Origin: an uncultured Acidobacteriaceae bacterium
Lineage (GTDB): Bacteria > Acidobacteriota > Terriglobia > Terriglobales > Acidobacteriaceae
DNA length: 64,000 bases
Reading direction: 5' to 3'
Assembly: GCA_937879855.1 (NCBI GenBank)
Contig: CALFMO010000057.1
Location: 62,001 to 126,000 of the forward strand
Shown here piece by piece: positions 56,570-64,000 of the stretch (position 1 is the stretch's first letter; every line of letters starts with the position of its first letter). A program made the translations under genes and the position numbers. Below the pieces are notes generated by a model. The model was not told where the DNA came from, searched no databases, and saw only the letters and a list, made by a program, of their open reading frames with translations.

Positions 56570-57613
56570 GTGCCCGAGACTAAGCCATTTCGGCTGACGG
56601 AGTCGGTGAAAGCTGCGGGTTGAGCGTCCAAGCTGAGTCCGGCGGCGCTGGACACGGTGCTTGGGAAATTAGCCCGGCAACAGGATCCGAACGTTCTGGT
56701 CGGCTTCGATCATGCCGACGACGCCGGCGTGTATCAAATCGCGCCCGATCAGGCCCTGGTGCAAACGGTGGATTTCTTCACGCCGATTGTCGACGATCCT
56801 TACACGTTCGGGCAGATCGCGGCTACGAACTCGCTAAGCGACGTCTACGCCATGGGCGGAAGGCCGCTCACCTCGCTCGCGCTGGTGTGTTTTCCGGAGA
56901 AGGCGGATCTCGCAATTCTGGAGCGCATCCTGGCGGGCGGATTGTCGAAGATGATCGAGGCGGGCTGCACCGTGATTGGCGGGCACAGCATTCGCGATGA
57001 AGAAACCAAGTTCGGATATTCCGTCACTGGAGTGGTGCATCCAAAGAGAGTTCTGGCGAACATTGGGGCGAAAGCGGGAGACTCTTTGCTCCTAACAAAG
57101 GCGATCGGCACGGGCGTGATTTCGACGGCGATCAAGAAAGGCAAAGCCGAGGCAGGCTGGATTGATGCGGCGGTGCGGTCGATGACTACTCTGAACAAGC
57201 GGGCTGCAGAGGTAATCGCCGCCGGCGATTTTCATGTGAACGCGATGACCGACGTGACCGGCTTTGGTCTCATCGGACATATGCGTGAGATGGCGCTCGC
57301 GTCGAAAGTGTCGATGCACATTTTCGCGGGGAAAGTCCCATTGCTTGAGGGTGCGCTGGAGTGCGTGCGCGCGGGACACATTCCCGGTGGACTCAAGAAC
57401 AACCGCGACTTCGCGGAATGCCTGGTCGACTACGAGCATGCAGTGCCCCAGGATATGCGGGCGCTGTTGTTTGATCCTCAAACCGCCGGAGGGTTGCTCA
57501 TCTCCACCCCGGAAGCATCATCGCTGACAATGGCTCTTGGCGATGCGGGAATCGCGGCGGTGCAGGTCGGCGAAGTTTCAGCCAACGCAAAACCTCGAAT
57601 ACGAGTAAGCTGA
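56570..57613 (+). CDS. selD: selenide, water dikinase with active-site selenocysteine (TGA-encoded)
   Basis: 347 aa from GTG at 56570 (TTG 56567 is an alternative), the usual SelD length. Codon 18 is TGA (56621-56623) in the context KAAG-U-ASK, where SelD has Cys or Sec, with catalytic Lys three residues later; a normal ORF call would start at 56657 and miss the active site. Downstream are VLVGFDHADDAGVYQI, TVDFFTPIVDDPYTFGQIAATNSLSDVYAMGG and VIGGHSIRDEE. SelD makes selenophosphate from selenide and ATP, for Sec and selenouridine. Its SECIS-like hairpin is listed separately. Confidence 0.92.
56628..56664 (+). promoter_or_regulatory. candidate bacterial SECIS element of selD
   Basis: Outer stem CCAAGC/GCTTGG (56628-56633 with 56659-56664), inner stem GTCC/GGAC (56637-56640 with 56650-56653), 9-base apical loop GGCGGCGCT starting 17 bases after the TGA. 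Position and size fit SelB-binding hairpins, which need a G-rich apical loop. Based on inspection, not folding software. Confidence 0.6.
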
Positions 57614-57614
57614 A

Positions 57615-57692
57615 CACGTAGCCCCGGACGCATTCGTCCGGGGACGCTCGCTGTGCTTCGCGGGGCGGACGAATGCGTCCGCCTCTACGTGA
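57615..57692. repeat. palindromic REP-like element, copy E, with CACGTAG ends
   Basis: Starts CACGTAG, ends CTACGTG, and carries two hairpins CCCCGGACG/CGTCCGGGG and GGCGGACG/CGTCCGCC. A third hairpin CGGGCG/CGCCCG follows at about 57715-57733. Lies between selD and the aldo/keto reductase. Confidence 0.75.
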
Positions 57693-57818
57693 GCTATATC
57701 CCTTAAGAGCTCGCGGGCGGGAGCGCCCGCCCCACACGGTCATTTCGGGCGCAACCTCAGAAAATCCTGGGCATCTATGTAGCTATCGTTTCGTACTTAT
57801 TACAAGGCAGGTGTCATC

Positions 57819-58808
57819 ATGCAAATTCACGAACTTGGACGCAGCGGGCTTAAGGTCTCAGCACTGGGGTTGGGGTGCATGGGAATGTCAGAATTTTATA
57901 GCGGACGTGACGACGAGGAATCGATCGCCACAATTCATCGGGCGCTGGAACTTGGAATTAACTTTCTGGACACCGCAGATGTTTACGGGCCTTACAAGAA
58001 CGAAGAACTGGTAGGTCGCGCCATCAAAGGCAAGCGCCAGGAGATCGTGCTGGCCACGAAGTTTGGGATTGTGCGCGATCCGAGTAATCCCAATGCGCGC
58101 GGCGTGAATGGGAAGGCCGATTATGTGCGCCGGTCGTGCGAAGGCAGCCTGCGGCGCCTCGGGGTGGAGACCATTGATCTTTATTACCAGCACCGCGTCG
58201 ATCCCAGCACGCCTATTGAAGAAACCGTGGGCGCCATGGCACAACTGATCAAAGAAGGGAAAGTTCGCTACCTGGGCCTTTCCGAGGCTTCGGCGCAGAC
58301 GTTGCGGCGAGCGGTGAAAGTGCATCCGATTGTGGCGCTGCAAACAGAATACTCGTTGTGGACGCGCGATCCGGAGCGCGAGATCCTGGCTACGTGTCGC
58401 GAGTTGGGCATTGGCTTCGTGGCTTACAGTCCTCTGGGACGAGGATTTTTGACCGGGCAATTCCGGCGCTTCGAAGATTTGCCCGCCGACGATTATCGCC
58501 GCAACAGCCCGCGCTTCCAGGGAGAAAATTTTCAGAGGAACCTGGACCTGGTGCGCAAGGTCGAGGAAATTGCGAAAGAGAAGGGATGCAAGCCCTCGCA
58601 GCTGGCGCTGGCCTGGGTGTTGGCGCAGGGCAATGACATTGTGCCGATCCCGGGCACGAAGCGGCGAAAGTATTTAGAAGAGAACGTGGGCGCGCTCTCG
58701 GTGAAACTCACCAAGCAAGACTTGCGGCGCATCAATGAGGTATTTCCGCCAGAGGCAGCCGCGGGAGCGCGGTATCCGGAGCATGTGATGGCGCTGGTGA
58801 ATGGGTGA
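57819..58808 (+). CDS. aldo/keto reductase
   Basis: 329 aa, TIM-barrel AKR. N-terminus MQIHELGRSGLKVSALGLGC, catalytic tetrad residues D51 and Y56 (DTADVYGPY), K81 (ATKFG) and His near 123 (YYQHRVD); NADPH site at GTKRRKYLEENV. Similar to AKR13/YakC-type reductases. Uses NADPH to reduce aldehydes or ketones; natural substrate unknown. A region of repeat copy E lies upstream. Confidence 0.92.
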   Translation: MQIHELGRSGLKVSALGLGCMGMSEFYSGRDDEESIATIHRALELGINFLDTADVYGPYKNEELVGRAIKGKRQEIVLATKFGIVRDPSNPNARGVNGKADYVRRSCEGSLRRLGVETIDLYYQHRVDPSTPIEETVGAMAQLIKEGKVRYLGLSEASAQTLRRAVKVHPIVALQTEYSLWTRDPEREILATCRELGIGFVAYSPLGRGFLTGQFRRFEDLPADDYRRNSPRFQGENFQRNLDLVRKVEEIAKEKGCKPSQLALAWVLAQGNDIVPIPGTKRRKYLEENVGALSVKLTKQDLRRINEVFPPEAAAGARYPEHVMALVNG

Positions 58809-59158
58809 GTCCGGGAAACTGATCTCGAGAACGCTTTCGTCGGCACCGCAAAATCGCTCCAATGAACCTATCCGCAGAAATCTTGTCAAACGGCAGAAAT
58901 GACACGATCGCACTTAAGTCCATGAAAACAACTACAAGATAAAGTTTCAAAAATGTCCACTTTGCCCCCTCCAATTTGTCACACCGGGTCGTATCTCATT
59001 CCGTCCAAATCTCCTGGAGCGATCAGCACTGATACCCACCCTTCGAAAATCACGAAGGCTGGGGCAGCCGCTTTCCGTTACGATAGAAAAGCGCAAAGGT
59101 GGTGAGCCCCCAACCCGGGCAGACTCCGCAACCGACTTTGGGTTAGAATTCACGGCTA
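58809..59158. other. 350-base intergenic region with a degenerate hairpin
   Basis: Contains a CCTTCG/CGAAGG hairpin with flanking CCACC/CTGGGG (59034-59064) in the style of the CCACCCTTCG repeats frequent in Acidobacteria. No ORF or RNA gene stands out. A promoter for the next gene may be in the last 100 bases. Confidence 0.5.
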
Positions 59159-59575
59159 ATGCAGCGCACGCTTCTGATGCGGCTCAGCATCGGCATGGCT
59201 TTCTGTCTCCTGGCATCGAATTGCAGGAAGAGCGGGCAAGAGCCCAATCTCCATGACCGGATCATGTCAGCCCATACCTCCCAATACTGCCGTCCACCCG
59301 ATGCATGCGCCAATCCGCATGTGCTGGCAGTCGAAAGTGGCTACGAAGTAACGACGTTTCTTGGTTCCAAGCCCCAATACGCACATGTCGCAGCGAAGGA
59401 TCTTGCCACTTATCTTCAAGCACTTCCTATGCAGGTCTGGCCGCGCGGTCCATCGATTGCGCTCAGCCCAACTGATGTTATTACTGACCAGCATGCGATC
59501 AACCAGAACTTGCTTGCTGCGCAGCAACTTTGCCGCTCTCTGGGGCTTGAGGTTCAGGTTATACCCGGCGGCTGA
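59159..59575 (+). CDS. small exported protein, possible lipoprotein, unknown
   Basis: 138 aa. N-terminal hydrophobic segment MRLSIGMAFCLLASNC suggests a signal peptide or lipobox-like end, but Asn before the Cys is unusual. Remaining sequence has a Cys pair (CRPPDAC) and no recognisable domain. No strong ribosome site. The following 220 bases before gyrA contain no feature I can support. Confidence 0.45.
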   Translation: MQRTLLMRLSIGMAFCLLASNCRKSGQEPNLHDRIMSAHTSQYCRPPDACANPHVLAVESGYEVTTFLGSKPQYAHVAAKDLATYLQALPMQVWPRGPSIALSPTDVITDQHAINQNLLAAQQLCRSLGLEVQVIPGG

Positions 59576-59795
59576 AGCTCGATATTTAGGGGTTCGCTAT
59601 GTACAGGCAGCTGTCAAACTTTCGCTATTACTGTTCTCAACAGCGCGAAGATAATGGCTCACTCACCAGACACTATCGACTTAGACATGAAAGGCATTTT
59701 AAGCCGGGTGCCCCATCCTTGCGAGCTCTTTGCGCAAGGGTGGGATTCCACGGACCAAGGCTCTTTGTTTACGGACCAAAACCGCCGCAGGCAGC

Positions 59796-62471
59796 TTACT
59801 GAATCAGCGTGCCGCCGTTGCCGCCATTTGGTTCGGCGTCGGGCGCAATCACCACCGCTGCCGCCACGCGGTCGCCGGGTTCCATGTGTAGCAGTCTCAC
59901 GCCCTGCGCGTTGCGACCGGATTCACGGATGGTGGTCGAGTCCATGCGGATGATTTTGCCGTAGTGGCTGATCAGCATGACTTCGGAAGTCTCGTCGACT
60001 TGCGCAATGGCGACGACTTTGCCTACGCGCTCGGTGGTCTTGACGTTGATCACGCCTTTGCCGCCGCGGTTGGTGAGGCGATATTCGTCGGCGGGAGTGC
60101 GCTTGCCGTAGCCGTTTTCGGTGACGGAGAGAATCAGGTCGCCCTTGACGGCTTCATCGACGACTTCAGGTTCGGCTCCGGCAGCGGGCGCTGGCGCGCC
60201 CGGGACAGCCGCGGCGGCTGTCCCCACGTTTACTGCTTCAGGCTTGGTTGTCGTGGCCATGCCTACTACGTAGTCGTTTTTATCCAGGTCGATGCCCCAG
60301 ACGCCGAAGGCAGCACGGCCCATGGGGCGGACGTGGCTTTCGTCGAAACGTACGGCCATGCCTTCGTGGCTAGCCAGAAAAATGATCTGGTTGCCGTCGG
60401 TGATTCGAGCAGCAACGAGTTCGTCGCCCTGCTCGATGCCGATGGCATTGATGCCGTTGGAGCGGACGTGCATGAATTCGCGCACTTCCGATTTTTTCAC
60501 CAGGCCATTGCGCGTGGCGAAGAAGACGTACTTGTTCTCTTCTTCGAGATTGCGCACCGCGACCATGGTCTTCACGGTTTCGCCAGGCTGCAGGCCAACC
60601 AGGTTGCCGATGTGCTTGCCTTTGCCAGCGGCGCTGACGTCGGGAATCTCGTAGACCTTGAGCCAGTAGACGCGGCCCTTGTTAGTGAAGATCAGAATGT
60701 AGGCGTGAGTGGAGGCGAGGAAGAGATGCTCGACGAAATCTTCGTCGCGGGTCTTCATGCCGGTCCGGCCTGTGCCTCCGCGACGCTGCATGCGGTAAGT
60801 GGAGATGGGCGTGCGCTTCATGTAGCCGGAGTGGCTGACGGTGACGGCAACCTGCTCGTCGGCGATGAGATCTTCGAGAACAATTTCAGCGGCTTCGTCC
60901 TCGAGGCGGGTGCGGCGCTCGTCTCCGTAGAGCTTCTTCACTTCTTCCAGCTCTTTGACGATGACTTTGCGGAGCTTGGTTTCGGAGCCGAGGATCGATT
61001 CGTATTCAGCGATGTTATTGCGGACCTCAGTCAACTCTTTTGCAATTTCATCGATGGAGAGTTTGGTCAGGCGGTGCAACTGCAGTTCGAGAATGGCATC
61101 GGCCTGCCTGGCCGTGAAGGGCTTTTCGGGATCGAGCTTGGGAGCGCGGCCTGTGGTGTTGATGTCGATCTTCTTGCCGCCAAAGTAGAGAACTAAATTC
61201 TCGCGTGCATCGCCTCGATTGGCGCTGCCGCGAATGATGGTGATGACGTTGTCGAGGTGATCGAGGGCGGTGATATAGCCTTCGAGAATATGTTCGCGGT
61301 CTTTCGCCTTCTGCAGCAGGTAAGCAGTCCGCCTGCGCACGACGTCGACGCGATGCTCGATGAAATATTTGATGGTCTGGATCAGGCCCATTTCGCGGGG
61401 CTGTCCGTTGACCACCGCGAGCAGGATCATGGAAAAACTTTCCTGCATCTGGGTGTGCTTGAAGAGCTGGTTCAGGACGATCTGAGGCTCGGCGCCGCGC
61501 TTGAGTTCCACGACGATGCGCATGCCATCGCGGTCGCTTTCGTCGCGAACGTCGGAGATGTCTTCGATGTCCTTATCATTCACCAGCTGCGCAATGCGCT
61601 TGATCAGTACAGACTTGTTCACTTGATATGGAATCTCGGTGACGATGATGGCCTGGCGATCTTTGTTGAGATTTTCGATCGCGGCGCTGGCGCGCATCAT
61701 GAATCGCCCGCGGCCCGTTCGGTAAGCCTCGAAAATTCCGGCGCGGCCGTGAATGATGCCGGCTGTCGGAAAATCCGGGCCCTGCACGAACTTCAGAATC
61801 TCGGCGAGTTGCGCGTTGGGATTGTTGACCAGCGTGATGGTGGCGTCCACGATCTCGGTGAGATTGTGCGGCGGAATTTTGGTGGCCATGCCGACGGCGA
61901 TTCCGTCGGAGCCGTTGATTAAAAGATTCGGAATGCGCGCGGGAAGAACATCGGGCTCAACCTCGCTGCCGTCGTAGTTGTCGTGGAAGTCGACCGTCTC
62001 TTTGTCGAGATCTTCGAGAAGGGCGGTGGAAACCTGCGCCAGCTTGGCCTCGGTGTAACGATCAGCGGCGGGCGGGTCTCCGTCGACAGAACCAAAGTTG
62101 CCCTGACCAAAAATCAGCGGGTAGCGCATGCTCCAGGTTTGAGCGAGACGAACCAGAGCGTCGTACACGGCGAGGTTGCCATGTGGATGGTACTTGCCCA
62201 TGACTTCGCCGACGATGCGGGCGCACTTGCGCGTGGCCTTATTAGGCTGCAGGCCCATCTGCGCCATCGTAAAGAGAATGCGGCGGTGAACCGGTTTCAG
62301 GCCGTCGCGCACATCGGGCAGGGCGCGGCCGATGATCACCGACATGGAGTAGTCGAGATACGACCGCTTCATCTCCTCTTCAATGTTGACGGGTTGAATG
62401 TTCAACGCACCGGGGCCATCGCCGCCGGGAGGAGGAGTGAGAGGGAGTTCTGGGTTTTGATCGTCAGCCAT
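59796..62471 (-). CDS. gyrA: DNA gyrase subunit A
   Basis: 891 aa, full length. Catalytic Tyr139 in AADRYTEAKL; winged-helix domain; tower and coiled coil; six-bladed C-terminal pinwheel with GyrA box QRRGGTGRTG (Thr for the usual Lys) between residues about 550 and 570. An acidic or Ala/Pro-rich insertion lies between late blades (about 745-770). In the quinolone region the sequence reads HPHG-N99-L100-A-V-Y-D104: Leu at the Ser83 position and Asn at the Asp82 position. Introduces negative supercoils with GyrB. Confidence 0.95.
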   Translation of the reverse strand: MADDQNPELPLTPPPGGDGPGALNIQPVNIEEEMKRSYLDYSMSVIIGRALPDVRDGLKPVHRRILFTMAQMGLQPNKATRKCARIVGEVMGKYHPHGNLAVYDALVRLAQTWSMRYPLIFGQGNFGSVDGDPPAADRYTEAKLAQVSTALLEDLDKETVDFHDNYDGSEVEPDVLPARIPNLLINGSDGIAVGMATKIPPHNLTEIVDATITLVNNPNAQLAEILKFVQGPDFPTAGIIHGRAGIFEAYRTGRGRFMMRASAAIENLNKDRQAIIVTEIPYQVNKSVLIKRIAQLVNDKDIEDISDVRDESDRDGMRIVVELKRGAEPQIVLNQLFKHTQMQESFSMILLAVVNGQPREMGLIQTIKYFIEHRVDVVRRRTAYLLQKAKDREHILEGYITALDHLDNVITIIRGSANRGDARENLVLYFGGKKIDINTTGRAPKLDPEKPFTARQADAILELQLHRLTKLSIDEIAKELTEVRNNIAEYESILGSETKLRKVIVKELEEVKKLYGDERRTRLEDEAAEIVLEDLIADEQVAVTVSHSGYMKRTPISTYRMQRRGGTGRTGMKTRDEDFVEHLFLASTHAYILIFTNKGRVYWLKVYEIPDVSAAGKGKHIGNLVGLQPGETVKTMVAVRNLEEENKYVFFATRNGLVKKSEVREFMHVRSNGINAIGIEQGDELVAARITDGNQIIFLASHEGMAVRFDESHVRPMGRAAFGVWGIDLDKNDYVVGMATTTKPEAVNVGTAAAAVPGAPAPAAGAEPEVVDEAVKGDLILSVTENGYGKRTPADEYRLTNRGGKGVINVKTTERVGKVVAIAQVDETSEVMLISHYGKIIRMDSTTIRESGRNAQGVRLLHMEPGDRVAAAVVIAPDAEPNGGNGGTLIQ

Positions 62472-62586
62472 TCTTTAACTCGCAGGTGTCGGCTTTTGGC
62501 CGTCAGGTTAAAACCGAATCCGCTTGCTCTGAAATTATGTAACTGCTTGTATTTGCAGTATGTTATGTGCCTTGGGAGCTGTGTTT

Positions 62587-62595
62587 ATTATAGCA
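62587..62595 (-). promoter_or_regulatory. extended -10 promoter of gyrA
   Basis: On the minus strand the hexamer TATAAT is preceded by TGC, an extended -10. No clear -35. It lies about 115 bases before the gyrA ATG. A dyad ACTGC-N8-GCAGT (about 62543-62560) follows in the leader. Confidence 0.65.
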
Positions 62596-62679
62596 CGCAA
62601 GTCGCTGGTTTCGGGGGCGAGTATTGACCAGATTGAGGCGCGGATGCGCGGGTTTGGCCGGATCTTGCGGGTAATGTTT

Positions 62680-63318
62680 CTAGGGACGGACGACCACTTC
62701 GTTGGGCGCTGATGGAAGCCGAAATTTTACGCCGCGCGTCTGGTTGGAACTAACTGTCTCGGGCAGGTTGAGAGAAGAGAGTTCGACCTTTCTGTTCCAG
62801 TATCCAACAGCGAAGGGATCATCGCTGGTGTAGAGGATGCCGTTCGTGATCGCGTACTCGGACACTTCTTCGCGGTGTCCATCGCGAAACACGAGAATCG
62901 CCGTCGCCGACTCCTCCGGCGCGAGAGGCTGAATTCTGCCGACTGCTGAACGATCCTGCCGGCGGGAAGCAGTCGGCATGGGATCGATTATCTGCAATCC
63001 TGACGCTTCTTCTCCGCTCAAGCGAACGTAACGATCACCCTGCAGTTCGATCGTCAGCGGTTCTGACGGTGGGCGTTCTGGCGCAGGGGCCACTGGCGGA
63101 GTTTGCACGACAATTACAGGGGCCTGAGCCGAATATTCTGTGCTCGAGAGATAGTCGGAGTAGAACGGATCGTAAAACGCCAGCGAGTCGAAGAAACGGC
63201 GCGCATGGCCGCCATGATGAAAATTTCGAGCGAATCGCGGAGGGGCCGAGGCCATTCGCTGCGCGTTCATATAGGGTGTGAACGAGGCGAGCAGCACGAT
63301 GAGGAGCAGGCTGCGCAT
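62680..63318 (-). CDS. secreted protein, tandem paralogue 2
   Basis: 212 aa from ATG at 63318 (TTG two codons upstream is not preferred), with GGGGAAT as ribosome site. Signal peptide ends near YMNAQ. The C-terminal 80 residues (TAILVFRDGHREEVSEYAI ... RKVELSSLNL ... GVKFRLP) match the C-terminus of the upstream neighbour. The stop of that gene lies 3 bases before this start, so the two are coupled. Function unknown. Confidence 0.7.
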   Translation of the reverse strand: MRSLLLIVLLASFTPYMNAQRMASAPPRFARNFHHGGHARRFFDSLAFYDPFYSDYLSSTEYSAQAPVIVVQTPPVAPAPERPPSEPLTIELQGDRYVRLSGEEASGLQIIDPMPTASRRQDRSAVGRIQPLAPEESATAILVFRDGHREEVSEYAITNGILYTSDDPFAVGYWNRKVELSSLNLPETVSSNQTRGVKFRLPSAPNEVVVRP

Positions 63319-63320
63319 GA

Positions 63321-64000
63321 TCAATTCCCCTGCGGCGCCGGAAGCTGAAATGCAACGCCGCGATCGTCATTCTGCTGGCGGGTGGCCTCCAGGTCCAGGT
63401 CGGCGAGCGCGATTTTTCGGGTATGTCCAGGAGTCAGATCAAAGAGAGTGGCGCCGACGATTGCATAGTTTCCGACTTCCAGCTGGCGACCGCTCCTGAA
63501 GACGAGCACGGTCGGTATCGGAGGGGGATCGGAATCGGCGGGAGCCGCGGCATTCGCTGCAGCGTGAGGCGTCGGAACATCCCTCACGGGCGGAACGTAA
63601 GAGTCAAACCCGGATCCGCGCCGGTCGAAGATCGTCGGACCGCCCTGGTATTCGTCATCGTCGCCGGAGGCACTGTCATCGGCTGGGCTGGAGTCGACAA
63701 CGTAGGGAACTGGGACCGTATAGAAAAACGGGGGCGCGAATTCCTGATCATGATGATGGTGCGGACGTCGCTCGCCAGTGCGATTCGCGTTTGATGGGAA
63801 CATAGGGGAGCGAGAGAAGGGCACGAAACTACCGGGCCCTGGCGCAAAGCCGCGAGGCCCGACTGATGGAGCGCCGGTCGGCGGATTGACCGACCGCCCA
63901 ACTAACGGTGGAATCACCGTCGATGTCGGCGGGGCACCATTGACCTGCGCGCAGACGCCGGAGACAAAAAATACCGGCAACAGAAACAGGCTGAACGAGG
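63321..64000 (-). CDS. secreted protein, tandem paralogue 1 (5' truncated at window edge)
   Basis: Open to the right edge; the visible N-terminus SFSLFLLPVFFVSGVCAQ is the end of a signal peptide, so only a few residues are missing. A Pro/Gly-rich and His-rich region (HHHHD at about 77-82) precedes the shared C-terminal domain TVLVFRSGRQLEVGNYAIVG ... RKIALADLDL ... GVAFQLP. Function unknown. Confidence 0.7.
   Translation of the reverse strand, partial: SFSLFLLPVFFVSGVCAQVNGAPPTSTVIPPLVGRSVNPPTGAPSVGPRGFAPGPGSFVPFSRSPMFPSNANRTGERRPHHHHDQEFAPPFFYTVPVPYVVDSSPADDSASGDDDEYQGGPTIFDRRGSGFDSYVPPVRDVPTPHAAANAAAPADSDPPPIPTVLVFRSGRQLEVGNYAIVGATLFDLTPGHTRKIALADLDLEATRQQNDDRGVAFQLPAPQGN

Noticed and set aside
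59579..59795. Short frame starting MAHSPDTIDLDMKG before gyrA
   Set aside because: It runs into the antisense of gyrA, lacks a ribosome site and has no family signal.
59964..61196. 410-residue open frame opposite gyrA
   Set aside because: Antisense to gyrA, no recognisable domain and unusual composition.

Overview
This window reads as chromosomal DNA of an Acidobacteriota, probably a Terriglobia/Koribacter-like soil lineage. The evidence is moderately high GC, a large MacB/FtsX-type permease of the 'acidobacterial duplicated orphan permease' type (51109-53595), several secreted proteins of acidobacterial style, and a high-affinity group 1h [NiFe] hydrogenase locus. I saw no rRNA, tRNA, CRISPR array, transposase or integrase.

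Layout. 1-15.5 kb: the end of a sigma-54 activator, an archaemetzincin, galactose mutarotase, a phospho-acceptor-less receiver protein, secreted proteins, an OmpA-type protein, a DinB-like protein, a frameshifted membrane gene overlapping a PD-(D/E)XK-like gene, and tldD/pmbA bracketing a small membrane gene. 15-33 kb: mostly housekeeping, with an FmdB zinc ribbon, an S9 peptidase, a coiled-coil zinc-ribbon protein, an rRNA methyltransferase, an hsp20-clpB heat-shock pair, valS, nadC, birA, coaX, a HI0933-type flavoprotein and a YVTN beta-propeller.

33-45 kb is the most interesting part. An orphan hydrogenase small subunit (hhyS copy 1) is followed at once by a soluble three-PAS histidine kinase and a NarL-type regulator. 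After a strong dyad comes a second unit: hhyS copy 2, hhyL, a NifU-like protein, three hydrogenase-associated proteins of unknown function, a maturation protease with an extra N-terminal domain, a YceI lipocalin-like protein, and two tiny membrane proteins (68 and 36 aa) sharing a C-terminal LPDL-x-RY signature. The inference is an atmospheric-H2 oxidation module with its own redox or H2 signalling arm. The hyp metallocentre assembly genes must lie outside the window.

45-64 kb: a porin-like protein, an APC permease, a PP2C phosphatase with a tail-anchored Ser/Thr kinase, the large permease, an ammonium transporter preceded by an unlisted 56-aa membrane protein, small membrane proteins, selD, an aldo/keto reductase, gyrA and two tandem secreted paralogues at the right edge. 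selD contains an in-frame TGA at the active-site position, so the gene starts upstream of where a naive ORF call would put it and the organism should make selenoproteins.

Dispersed palindromic repeats ending in CACGTAG/CTACGTG and longer inverted repeats occupy several intergenic gaps.
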